From: Muribaculaceae bacterium
Lineage (GTDB): Bacteria > Bacteroidota > Bacteroidia > Bacteroidales > Muribaculaceae
Assembly (NCBI GenBank): GCA_024400895.1
Contig: JAKSMA010000124.1
Coordinates: forward strand, 1 to 7,218
Length of the DNA stretch: 7,218 bases
Reading direction: 5' to 3'
The position numbers were made by a program, and so were the translations under genes. Position 1 is the stretch's first letter. Each line of letters starts with the position of its first letter. The notes under the pieces were generated by a model, which ran no database searches, was not told the DNA's origin, and was given only the letters and a program-made list of their open reading frames with translations. Below are positions 1 through 6,066 of this stretch, piece by piece.

Positions 1-20
1 TGCATCGGCAAGTAGGGTTG

Positions 21-128
21 TTTGAACAAATCTGAACATTTCGGAATATTTATGAATAAGTGCCTCATTTTGAGGCACTTTTGTTTTTTAACACTTTGAA
101 CAAACAATTTGCTATTCCGAAATATTCC
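21..128. repeat. Direct and inverted repeats flanking the terminator
   Basis: TTTGAACAAA occurs twice in direct orientation, at 21-30 and 95-104. ATTTCGGAAT (38-47) is the exact reverse complement of ATTCCGAAAT (114-123), and GGAATATT (43-50) is the reverse complement of AATATTCC (121-128). The two arms lie on either side of the terminator hairpin. Such nested repeats next to a mobile-element HTH gene could be recombinase arm sites or an element end, but that role is inferred. The matches themselves are exact. Confidence 0.6.
58..89 (+). terminator. Strong intrinsic terminator
   Basis: AAGTGCCTCA (58-67) and TGAGGCACTT (71-80) form a perfect 10-base-pair stem around a TTT loop. TTGTTTTTT (81-89) follows. 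This is a textbook rho-independent terminator for a + strand gene that ends left of base 58, probably outside the window. The run AAA before the stem is short, so termination from the - strand is less likely. Confidence 0.85.
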
Positions 129-139
129 AACTAATTTTG
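108..139 (+). promoter_or_regulatory. Bacteroidota-type promoter for the HTH gene
   Basis: TTTG at 108-111 fits the -33 box and TAATTTTG at 132-139 fits the TAnnTTTG -7 box, with 20 bases between them, close to the usual spacing for the Bacteroidota primary sigma factor. Transcription would begin near 146. That gives a leader of about 187 bases before the ATG at 333, and this leader carries all the phased TGGGA repeats. The -33 box lies only about 20 bases past the preceding terminator. Confidence 0.65.
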
Positions 140-191
140 TATCGTTTTTCTACCGCGACACTCGAAAACGGCTTTCTCAGTCACTCCCTTT

Positions 192-291
192 TGACATTGA
201 AGGCACAACCGTGGGACACCATGGGAAAGTGTTAAAATGACATTGAGGGTACAAGTTGGGACACTGTGGGACGTGGTGGGACACTATGGGA
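192..291. repeat. Phased TGGGA repeats in the leader of the HTH gene
   Basis: A unit of 34-35 bases occurs twice (192-226 and 238-271). Each copy starts TGACATTGA and ends with a block of the form TGGGACACyrTGGGA. A third copy of that block stands alone at 277-291. The pentamer TGGGA therefore starts at 212, 222, 257, 267, 277 and 287: steps of exactly 10 bases inside each cluster, with a 35-base gap between the clusters. Sites repeated about once per helical turn face the same side of the DNA. This is typical of cooperative protein binding, for example by an excisionase/HTH protein or a recombinase. The binding protein is not known; the neighbouring HTH protein is the obvious candidate. Confidence 0.7.
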
Positions 292-332
292 CGCTTTTGG
301 CGGATTAAATTCACGAATCAGTGTAACATCAG

Positions 333-689
333 ATGGAGATACAGAAACGATGCAAGTACTGTGGAGGTACCTTTATTGCGCATAAGATGACCACAATCTA
401 TTGCTCGCCTTCGTGCAATAATAAGGACTACAAGCAGAAGATCAGAGAAAAGCAGATTGCGGACTATCAGGCACAGCATCCAATTCCAAAACCTGCAACT
501 CCTAAATCACCTCTAAATGACAAACAGTTTCTCACTCCGAGAGAAGCTGCTAAGGTTCTTGGTGTGGGTAAATCTACAGTCTATCGAGAACTTGCCTCTG
601 GTTTGATAAAAGCAATCCAGTTGAAGGGCATTACACTATGCAGCAAAAAGTATATCATTGTTCACAAGGCGCTATATCCTATTGGATAA
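333..689 (+). CDS. Zinc-ribbon/HTH DNA-binding protein of a mobile element, probably cut short
   Basis: This 118-residue protein has two parts. Residues 7-28 hold a C-x2-C...C-x3-C set (Cys7, Cys10, Cys24, Cys28), which looks like a small zinc-binding knuckle. After a basic, proline-rich linker, residues about 66-103 form a MerR/excisionase-like HTH_17 domain (FLTPREAAKVLGVGKSTVYR followed by a short wing). Proteins with this layout are common beside tyrosine integrases in Bacteroidales integrative elements and are thought to act as regulators or excision factors. The wing normally ends in an R-S-D-I-D-x-L-F type stretch. Here the tail from about residue 103 departs from that and stops at 687-689, beside a receptor fragment in another frame. 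The C-terminus may therefore be truncated or frameshifted; a different frame over 643-675 reads K-S-I-S-L-F, which resembles the missing piece. G+C is about 40-48% in the lines I counted, lower than in the receptor fragment. Confidence 0.75.
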   Translation: MEIQKRCKYCGGTFIAHKMTTIYCSPSCNNKDYKQKIREKQIADYQAQHPIPKPATPKSPLNDKQFLTPREAAKVLGVGKSTVYRELASGLIKAIQLKGITLCSKKYIIVHKALYPIG

Positions 690-700
690 ACAACTTGTCC

Positions 701-1087
701 ATGGAGCGCGAAACCATCGAGCCGCAGCGCCGCATGTTCCGTACGCCCGACCACTACGGTTTCTTCATGCTGCACCTTAATCCCGTCAAGGGTTTCACCA
801 TCACCACCAACGGCAAGGTTACCGGTCCGATGCTGGTGCAGCACTATGCCGGCTATGTGGCGGAGGATGAGGAGGTCATCACACGTCCGTTCTTCGAGTG
901 GGATGCCAAACTGGCGTACGATATTCCGCTCTACCGCAACTACACGCTCCAACTCTCTCTGGGCGTCAAGAACCTGCTCGAACACTACCAGCCGGATCTG
1001 GACAAGGGTATGAATAAGGACGCCGGGTACATCTATGGACCCAGCGCTCCGCGCAGTTATTTCTTCGGCATGAATCTGAAGATTTAA
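701..1087 (+). pseudogene. C-terminal remnant of a TonB-dependent receptor
   Basis: About 128 residues match the end of an outer-membrane TonB-dependent receptor, a family usually 650-1000 residues long. Recognisable blocks are RRMFRTPDHYGFF, GPMLVQHYAGY, LGVKNLLEHYQ with an aromatic- and Asp-rich loop, and a last strand YGPSAPRSYFFGMNLKI ending at the TAA. These are the final transmembrane beta strands of the barrel. The N-terminal signal, plug domain and most of the barrel are missing, so it cannot form a working transporter. The reading frame stays open back to an ATG at 638, but the residues from there to about 700 come from the HTH region and do not look like receptor. ATG 701 is only the first Met near the homologous part. 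G+C is about 58-60% over 721-840. The rest of the gene may lie on the far side of an inserted element. Confidence 0.8.
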
Positions 1088-1122
1088 GCCGGTGTACTAA
1101 TAATTGCTTTAACTATTTATAG

Positions 1123-1157
1123 AAAAAAATCGACCCATTGTGGTCGAATTTCTCTTT
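1123..1157 (+). terminator. Intrinsic terminator after the receptor remnant
   Basis: TCGACC (1130-1135) pairs with GGTCGA (1142-1147) around a six-base loop. A run of A comes before it (1123-1129) and ATTTCTCTTTT after it. The A-rich and T-rich flanks make it plausible in both directions. It lies 43 bases past the receptor stop and is probably the original terminator of the receptor gene, kept together with its 3' end. Confidence 0.65.
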
Positions 1158-1165
1158 TATATTTG
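1137..1165 (+). promoter_or_regulatory. Possible promoter of the methyltransferase gene
   Basis: TATATTTG (1158-1165) is an exact TAnnTTTG -7 box. ATTG at 1137-1140 could serve as the -33 box, but the 17-base spacing is a little short and the box lies inside the terminator hairpin. A start near 1172 would leave a leader of about 150 bases before the ATG at 1326. Confidence 0.4.
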
Positions 1166-1270
1166 CATATATCAAAAATTTTCCGTAACTCTGCAGCCTA
1201 GAGCGTTGCAAAGTCTATTTTGGTATAGATTTTGTGGCAAATGTATAAGATAGAACTGAAATGTAATTGA

Positions 1271-1282
1271 GGCACATGTGCC
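1271..1282. promoter_or_regulatory. Perfect 12-base palindrome upstream of the methyltransferase
   Basis: GGCACATGTGCC is perfectly self-complementary and ends 43 bases before the ATG at 1326, inside AT-rich sequence. It is long enough to be unusual by chance in a 240-base gap. It could be an operator for a dimeric regulator. As RNA it would have little or no loop, so a hairpin role is less likely. No binding protein can be named. Confidence 0.4.
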
Positions 1283-1325
1283 ATAATTGCTTTTGAATAA
1301 CACTTGTTAAATTTACGAAGATAAT

Positions 1326-1925
1326 ATGTTTTGGGACAAGGTTGCGCCGTTGTACGAACTCTTTGAGAATATCTACAACGGCAAAGTCAATCGCCGCTTG
1401 TGTACGGAGGTGGAACAACTGATAGACGAGGGCGATGAGGTGCTGGAGTGTGCTTGTGGTACGGGTATGCTCAGCCGTGCTATTGTTCGCCGTGCTTCAT
1501 CGCTTGTGGCTACCGACTTCTCGGAAGGTATGCTCCGTGAGGCGCGTAAGAAATGTGCAAAATTCGGTAATATTGCTTTCGAAAATGCCGATATCACTGC
1601 GCTACATTATGCCGACAACCGTTTCGATAAAGTGGTGGCTGGCAATGTGATTCATCTGCTCGACGAACCTGAAAAGGCCTTAAACGAACTGCTCCGCGTG
1701 TGCAAACCGGGTGGAGTGGTGATTATTCCTACCTATGTCAACAACGAGAACCATGGCAAGCAGAACTGGTTTGTAACGATGCTTGAGAAATGTGGTGCAG
1801 GCTTTAAATGCCAGTTCGACTATCCCTCCTATCAGCAATTCTTTGACGAGATGGGGCATCCAGAAGCCTCTTTCTCCATCGTTCGTGGCAAGATGCCTTG
1901 CGCTATTGCCGTTGTTCGAAAATAA
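1326..1925 (+). CDS. Class I SAM-dependent methyltransferase
   Basis: A soluble protein of 199 residues with the Rossmann-type methyltransferase fold (Methyltransf_11/25, UbiE-like). Motif I is VLECACGTGMLS (residues 39-50), the glycine loop that holds S-adenosylmethionine. ATDF (62-65) carries the acidic residue expected to bind the ribose, NADI (87-90) matches motif II, and LLRVCKPGGVVII (122-134) is the conserved strand after motif III. The start MFWDKVAPLYELFENIYNGK is typical of small Bacteroidota and Firmicutes members. The residues after about 137 are the variable part that would set the substrate, and I do not recognise it. The methyl acceptor is therefore unknown: a small molecule is more likely than DNA or RNA because no target-recognition or RNA-binding domain is present. 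The gene stands alone, with a terminator upstream and a pseudogene downstream. Confidence 0.85.
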   Translation: MFWDKVAPLYELFENIYNGKVNRRLCTEVEQLIDEGDEVLECACGTGMLSRAIVRRASSLVATDFSEGMLREARKKCAKFGNIAFENADITALHYADNRFDKVVAGNVIHLLDEPEKALNELLRVCKPGGVVIIPTYVNNENHGKQNWFVTMLEKCGAGFKCQFDYPSYQQFFDEMGHPEASFSIVRGKMPCAIAVVRK

Positions 1926-2028
1926 GTCCCATCATATATTTCGATAGCTGGATGACTAACTTCGGCAACATAAATGGGATGGAGATATGCAGTGATTTTA
2001 CAAAACCTATTCTTTTTGATTTTTTTAA

Positions 2029-2352
2029 ATGGAAGAAAAACGAATAGATTGCAGCAAACAAACGCCGGAGGAACTGGCGCTGGCTGCGCATCATGCCAGG
2101 TTGATTCATCGATTCAACCTGACAGAGCCCTATAGCGAAGAGTGGACAACTCTGATGCAGGAAATCTTCAAAGGAATGATAGGTGAAGGCTCGCGTGTGA
2201 TGTAGCCTCTTATGGCTATTTGTCCGCATGAAGTGACTATCGGCATCTACGCTTGCTCTCCAGAGGAATCGTCGTTCAAGGCTGTGTTCACCGACATGCA
2301 AATCACAAAATGTGCGTGGAAGGCTCACGACGGCCAGCAAGCCGACTATTAA
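2029..2352 (+). pseudogene. Broken fusion: sugar O-acetyltransferase front, DUF1349 tail
   Basis: Codons 1-58 resemble the N-terminal region of maltose/galactoside O-acetyltransferases (Maa/LacA/NodL type): LAAHHARLIHRFNLTEPYSE and then EIFKGMIGEGSRVM. Codon 59 is TAG (2203-2205), where the family usually continues with a polar or acidic residue and a proline; CAG to TAG is the simplest cause. The same frame continues as PLMAICPHEVTIG, still acetyltransferase-like, just before the left-handed beta helix should begin. From about 2242 it changes to IYACSPEESSFKAVFTDMQI and ends in KAHDGQQADY, which looks like the C-terminus of a DUF1349 (concanavalin-like fold) protein. The active site, including the family's catalytic His, is absent. 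Both parents share an I-G at the join, so a deletion between two neighbouring genes is likely. Not functional as read. Confidence 0.7.
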
Positions 2353-2415
2353 AAGACGTGGTAGTGGAACCCTGACGGAAAATTTTATTCACAGTACACT
2401 GTTTTTATAGAAAAA

Positions 2416-2443
2416 TTCTGTAACTTTGTATCAAAATACAGAA
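2416..2443. promoter_or_regulatory. metY promoter box inside an inverted repeat (possible operator)
   Basis: TAACTTTG (2421-2428) matches the TAnnTTTG -7 box exactly. No good TTTG lies at the -33 position (ACTG at 2398-2401), so the promoter may be weak or need an activator. TTCTGTA (2416-2422) and TACAGAA (2437-2443) are perfect inverted 7-mers 14 bases apart, with GTAT (2428-2431) and ATAC (2436-2439) nested inside. The dyad covers the -7 box and the expected start near 2435, where a repressor would block transcription. The leader before the ATG at 2472 is only about 37 bases, so there is no room for a SAM riboswitch. Confidence 0.55.
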
Positions 2444-2471
2444 CAAATTACTACAAATTATTGATTTTGAT

Positions 2472-3752
2472 ATGAAGAAAGCTACGGAATGTGTACAAGC
2501 TGGTTGGGCACCCACAAAGGGCGAGCCTCGCGCTTTGCCTATCTACCAATCGACCACTTTTAAATACGACAACTCTGAGCAAATGGCTCGCCTGTTCGAC
2601 CTGAAGGACGCGGGCTATTTCTACACCCGATTGCAAAACCCTACCAACGACGCCGTGGCGGCAAAGATTGCTGCGCTTGAAGGTGGTGTGGCGGCTATGC
2701 TGACGGCAAGCGGCCAGGCTGCAACATTCTTTGCGGCATTCAACATCTGCGAAGCAGGCGGACACATTCTTTCGGCATGCAACATCTACGGCGGCACCTA
2801 CAATCTGTTTGGCGTGACGATGAAGAAGATGGGCATTGACTGCACTTTCTTCGACCCCGACAAACTCAGCGACGACGAAGTGAAGGCACTGATTCAGCCT
2901 AACACGAAATTCATCTTCGGCGAAACCATCTCTAACCCTGGCGGTGCGGTTTTCGACATCGAACGCTTTGCGAAGATTGCCCACGAGGCAGGAATTCCCC
3001 TCATTGTGGACAACACCTTTGCCACTCCGGTAAACTGCCGTCCGATTGAATGGGGTGCCGATATCGTGACCCATTCCACCACTAAATATATGGACGGACA
3101 CGCTTCGTGTGTGGGCGGTGTGATTGTGGATAGCGGCAACTTCAACTGGATGGCAAATGCCGAGAAATTCCCAGGCCTATGCACTCCCGACGAGAGTTAT
3201 CACGGCTTGACCTACGCCAAAGATTTCGGCAAACTGGCCTACATTACCAAAGCCACAGCCCAACTGATACGCGACCTCGGCAGTAGCCAAAGTCCTCAAG
3301 ACGCCTATATTCTGAACCTCGGTTTGGAAAGCCTCCACGTGCGCATGCGTCAACACTGCGAAAACGCCCAGAAGGTGGCTGAATGGCTTGAGGCACGACC
3401 AGAAGTGGGATGGGTGAACTTCGCTGGACTGCCATCAAACAAGTTTTATCCTCTTTATCAGAAATATTTGCCTAAGGGCGGCTGTGGCGTGATTGCCTTC
3501 GGTTTGAAGGGCACTCGCGATGAAGCCATCAAGTTTATGGACTCGCTGAAGATGATTACCATCGTGACCCATGTGGCCGACGCCAAGACTTGTGTGCTCC
3601 ACCCTGCCAGCCACACCCACCGTCAGCTCACCGATGAACAACTTCGCGAAGCTGGTGTGGCTCCCGACCTCGTTCGCTTGAGCGTGGGCATTGAAGATGC
3701 GGCCGACATCATCGCCGACCTTGAGCAAGCAATGGCTGCAATCAAAGCATAA
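2472..3752 (+). CDS. metY: O-acetylhomoserine sulfhydrylase (aminocarboxypropyltransferase)
   Basis: A 426-residue PLP enzyme of the Cys/Met metabolism family, of normal length for MetY. It makes homocysteine from O-acetylhomoserine and sulfide in the cytoplasm, the direct sulfhydrylation route to methionine. Residues seen: YTRLQNPTND (51-60), whose Tyr and Arg contact the PLP phosphate of the neighbouring subunit in this family; SGQAA (80-84), the phosphate-binding turn; IVDNTFATP (178-186) with the Asp that pairs with the pyridine nitrogen; and HSTTKYMDGH (201-210) with Lys205 as the Schiff-base lysine. The ending VRLSVGIEDAADIIADLEQA is typical. The long insertion around 222-262 separates MetY from the shorter MetB/MetC branch, so cystathionine synthase or lyase is less likely. 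The start MKKATECVQAGW fits the family's usual beginning. It is first in a close-packed gene run, with a dyad over its promoter. Confidence 0.92.
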   Translation: MKKATECVQAGWAPTKGEPRALPIYQSTTFKYDNSEQMARLFDLKDAGYFYTRLQNPTNDAVAAKIAALEGGVAAMLTASGQAATFFAAFNICEAGGHILSACNIYGGTYNLFGVTMKKMGIDCTFFDPDKLSDDEVKALIQPNTKFIFGETISNPGGAVFDIERFAKIAHEAGIPLIVDNTFATPVNCRPIEWGADIVTHSTTKYMDGHASCVGGVIVDSGNFNWMANAEKFPGLCTPDESYHGLTYAKDFGKLAYITKATAQLIRDLGSSQSPQDAYILNLGLESLHVRMRQHCENAQKVAEWLEARPEVGWVNFAGLPSNKFYPLYQKYLPKGGCGVIAFGLKGTRDEAIKFMDSLKMITIVTHVADAKTCVLHPASHTHRQLTDEQLREAGVAPDLVRLSVGIEDAADIIADLEQAMAAIKA

Positions 3753-3773
3753 CCAACGAAAAGACAAACGACT

Positions 3774-4298
3774 ATGAATCGAACTATCCAAGACATTATC
3801 ACACGCCGAAGCGTGAAGAAATATATCGACAAGCCGGTTGAAGACGCCCTCATTGAAGAGGTGGTGAAAGCAGGCACCTATGCTCCAACGGGCATGAATC
3901 TGCAGTCGCCCATCATTCTTGTGGTGACCAACAAAGAGCTACGCGACCGCCTGAGCAAGATGAATGGTGCCATCCTCGGCATAGAGAGCGACCCATTCTA
4001 TGGTGCACCCGTTGTGCTGGTGGTGCTGGCAAAGAAAAGCGTGGGCACACGCATCTACGACGGCTCGCTCGTGATGGAAAACCTGATGGTGGCAGCCAAC
4101 AGCCTCGGACTTGGCTCATGCTGGATTCACCGAGCAAAGGAAACTTTTGAGTCGGCCGAAGGAAAGCAAATTCTGCACGACCTTGGTGTGAGCGAAGAAT
4201 ATGAAGGCATTGGCAACTGCATCCTCGGATATGCCGCACCCGACGCACCAAAGCCACAATCGCCTCGAAAAGAGGGATATGTGGTGTGGGCAAAGTAA
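3774..4298 (+). CDS. Nitroreductase family FMN oxidoreductase
   Basis: A 174-residue protein of the small nitroreductase group, of normal length. Such enzymes bind FMN as dimers and pass electrons from NAD(P)H to nitro compounds, quinones or flavins; the natural substrate is often unknown. IITRRSVKKY (8-17) is the conserved FMN-phosphate-contacting start, with the Arg-Arg-Ser typical of the family. AGTYAPTGMNLQ (33-44) is the second FMN-contacting segment. DGSLVMENLMVAANSLGLGSCWI (from 96) is the dimer-interface helix followed by the G-L-G-S-C-W strand. ILGYAAPDAPKP (150-161) with KEG (166-168) is the usual C-terminal signature. No iron-sulfur or fused domain is present. It starts 21 bases after metY stops and ends 10 bases before the next gene, so it is probably co-transcribed with both. 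Confidence 0.9.
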   Translation: MNRTIQDIITRRSVKKYIDKPVEDALIEEVVKAGTYAPTGMNLQSPIILVVTNKELRDRLSKMNGAILGIESDPFYGAPVVLVVLAKKSVGTRIYDGSLVMENLMVAANSLGLGSCWIHRAKETFESAEGKQILHDLGVSEEYEGIGNCILGYAAPDAPKPQSPRKEGYVVWAK

Positions 4299-4308
4299 GC
4301 CACAGGAT

Positions 4309-5358
4309 ATGAATCCGGTAAGCATCCGCCTACTTAACCAGCAATTGGTGGCACCACAATTCTCTAAGCCGGAGGAGGTGGTGGCACACTTTGGTGCAAT
4401 GCAGGCCCAAGAATATCGAATGATGCGCTGGGCTGTGGAGATGCGCACGAAGCGTCCTTCTCAGAGTGCCTTCAAAAAAGCGTTTGACGAAGGAAAAATT
4501 GTGCGCCTGCACCTTCTGCGTGGCACTTGGCAACTCGTTGCAGCCGACGACTACTGGTGGATGCTCGACCTTTGCGCACCAAAGGCGAAGCAAGTGATTA
4601 ACGGATGGATGAGTGCCAACAAAATCAAACTTCAGGAGGATGAGATTCGCGAAATTCGCAAGATTATCGTTGACACAACGGAGCGACTCGGCAGCGCAAC
4701 GAAAGAAGATTTCGCTGACGCGCTGTCGGCAGAAGGAATTGTGCTCGACAACCACCGTCTCTCCTACCACATTCGCTATGCAGAACTTGACGGAACACTC
4801 TGCAGTGGCGACCTGCTGCCGATGAAAGCCACCTACGCCATCGCCCACAAAAAGATGAAGCCTGCAGAGAAAAAGGAGCGCGACGAAATGCTCATGCTTT
4901 TAGCTCAAAAGTATTTCCAAAGCCATCAACCCGCCACTTTGGAGGACTTCGCCTGGTGGTCGGGGCTTGGAATCAACGACTGCAAAAAAGCCATTGAATT
5001 ACTATCCGACAGCATCCATGCCAGGAGTTATAAAGGGCGAGAGTTTTATCTGCTCGACGACTGCCGCACACGCGGTTTCCGCAAAGGGAATCACCTTTTG
5101 ATACCACCCTACGACGAATACCTCATCGGCTACAAAAGTCGCGACATCGTGCTGAATCCCGAACACAAGCACCACGCCCACAACAATTCCGGAATCTTTC
5201 AACCCGTGATTGCATGCGACGGAATCATTTGCGGCAACTGGACACCATTCAAGAAAAAACCAGAAACCACTTTCTTAACGGGCGAACATAACGATAGCCA
5301 AATTGTGCACGCCATAGAAGCCTACCAGCATTTCACTGAGGCAAAAAAAGCAAAATGA
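4309..5358 (+). CDS. AlkZ-like winged-helix DNA glycosylase (HTH_42 family)
   Basis: The 349-residue product belongs to the winged-helix family HTH_42 (formerly DUF1006), which includes AlkZ of Streptomyces, a glycosylase that removes bulky alkylated bases and unhooks interstrand crosslinks. HFGAMQAQEYRMMRWA (27-42) carries the Q-x-Q motif (Gln32 and Gln34) known to be needed for catalysis in that family. RLHLLRGTWQLV (66-77) is the conserved winged-helix segment, and LLIPPYDEYLIGYKSR (263-278) is the C-terminal family signature. I chose ATG 4309 because MNPVSIRLLNQQLVAPQF begins the conserved domain. The frame is open back to 4201, but that stretch lies wholly within the nitroreductase gene and shows no family similarity. 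The lesion it acts on is unknown. A role in protecting DNA from alkylating or crosslinking compounds is inferred from the family. Confidence 0.85.
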   Translation: MNPVSIRLLNQQLVAPQFSKPEEVVAHFGAMQAQEYRMMRWAVEMRTKRPSQSAFKKAFDEGKIVRLHLLRGTWQLVAADDYWWMLDLCAPKAKQVINGWMSANKIKLQEDEIREIRKIIVDTTERLGSATKEDFADALSAEGIVLDNHRLSYHIRYAELDGTLCSGDLLPMKATYAIAHKKMKPAEKKERDEMLMLLAQKYFQSHQPATLEDFAWWSGLGINDCKKAIELLSDSIHARSYKGREFYLLDDCRTRGFRKGNHLLIPPYDEYLIGYKSRDIVLNPEHKHHAHNNSGIFQPVIACDGIICGNWTPFKKKPETTFLTGEHNDSQIVHAIEAYQHFTEAKKAK

Positions 5359-5401
5359 TAATAAAAAAACTAATAGGCCTGACAATTCTATGATTTTTCA
5401 G

Positions 5402-5409
5402 TAACTTCA
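5402..5409 (+). promoter_or_regulatory. Weak candidate promoter before the flavin reductase gene
   Basis: TAACTTCA resembles the -7 box TAnnTTTG at four of six fixed positions, in the 81-base gap before the ATG at 5440. It shares the string GTAACTT with the metY promoter box. No TTTG is found at the -33 position. If it is not active, the flavin reductase is read through from metY; no terminator hairpin separates them. Confidence 0.25.
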
Positions 5410-5439
5410 CAATTGGAAATAAATTAATACGAAAAGAAT

Positions 5440-6006
5440 ATGAAATCATTTGGTGCAAAACCGTGGATGCTTCCACAACCAGTGCTGATTATCGGCACTT
5501 ACAACGAACAAGGTGTGGCTAACGCTATGAATGCCGCTTGGGGTGGCACTTGGGACATGAGCGAGATTATGATCAGCATGGGCAGCCATGCCACTACCGA
5601 CAATCTGAAACTGAACAATGGCGAATTCACAGTGGCTTTCGCCACCGCCGAAACAATGGTGGCTTCCGACTTCGTGGGCATTGCCAGCGCAAAGAGCGAC
5701 CCCGACAAGATGGCGAAGACTGGTTGGACCGCAGAAAAGGCTCCAAATGTGTGCGCACCACTGTTCAAGGAGTTCCCTATGACAATGGAGTGCCGCATCA
5801 AGGAGAAAATCGACGAATCGGAAACTGGCTATTACCTCGTGGCAGAAGTAGTGAATGTGCTTTGCGACGAAGCGTATCTTAACGAACAAGGCAACCCCGA
5901 TGTAGAGAAAATGAACATTATCTCCTACGAGCCTGTGAATCACAAATATATACAGATGGGCAAAGTGATTGGCGATGCCTTTGCGTGCGGAAAAGCGCTG
6001 AAATAA
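5440..6006 (+). CDS. Flavin reductase / flavoredoxin family protein
   Basis: A 188-residue cytoplasmic protein with the split-barrel flavin-reductase-like fold that binds FMN. It starts MKSFGAKPWMLPQPVLIIGT (1-20), as in flavoredoxins and related proteins of anaerobes. ANAMNAAWGGTWDMSE (27-42) is the conserved flavin-contacting loop, and ATTDNLKLNNGEFTVAF (51-67) with VASDFVGIASAKSDPDK (74-90) are family blocks. LFKEFPMTMECRIKEK (108-123) and YLVAEVVNV (132-140) are the core strands leading to the dimer interface. Flavoredoxins carry single electrons, sometimes toward sulfite reduction. A link to the upstream sulfhydrylase is possible but not shown. The real partner may be the nitroreductase, an NAD(P)H reductase elsewhere, or neither. 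The next gene begins 73 bases downstream. Confidence 0.88.
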   Translation: MKSFGAKPWMLPQPVLIIGTYNEQGVANAMNAAWGGTWDMSEIMISMGSHATTDNLKLNNGEFTVAFATAETMVASDFVGIASAKSDPDKMAKTGWTAEKAPNVCAPLFKEFPMTMECRIKEKIDESETGYYLVAEVVNVLCDEAYLNEQGNPDVEKMNIISYEPVNHKYIQMGKVIGDAFACGKALK

Positions 6007-6066
6007 GAGAAGTGAATCGTGGCAAGCACCGCTTTTTTGAAAAAAATCGACAACAAACATGTATTC

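Larger units (their letters stand above)
1..332. other. Structured non-coding region before the HTH gene
   Basis: No credible coding region lies here. Reading from base 1, the first codons give C-I-G-K and then TAG at 13-15, which could be the tail of a gene lying outside the window, but five codons prove nothing. The rest is dense in signals: an intrinsic terminator, a Bacteroidota-type promoter, inverted and direct repeats, and phased TGGGA pentamers, each listed separately. The layout resembles the control or end region of an integrative element. An integrase gene just upstream of the window is a natural guess but cannot be seen. Confidence 0.6.

Noticed and set aside
192..291. CRISPR-like array
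   Set aside because: The repeats are short, imperfect and irregularly spaced, with no unique spacers of uniform length and no cas genes.
638..700. Continuous frame joining the HTH region to the receptor remnant as one protein
   Set aside because: The first ~21 residues come from the HTH gene read in another frame and show no receptor similarity.
1927..1979. TCCCAT / ATGGGA inverted pair after the methyltransferase
   Set aside because: Six bases separated by 41, with no T-run; not a credible terminator.
2435..2471. SAM riboswitch before metY
   Set aside because: The predicted leader is only about 37 bases, too short for any known SAM-binding fold.
2451..3101. Long - strand frame opposite metY
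   Set aside because: The + strand carries a full MetY with all PLP motifs; the antisense frame has no recognisable family and is a shadow.
4201..4308. 36-residue N-terminal extension of the AlkZ-like protein
   Set aside because: It lies entirely in the nitroreductase coding sequence and precedes the family's normal start at 4309.
6033..6046. T6-G-A7 palindrome after the flavin reductase
   Set aside because: A low-complexity A/T hairpin with no G+C stem; it should not act as a terminator.
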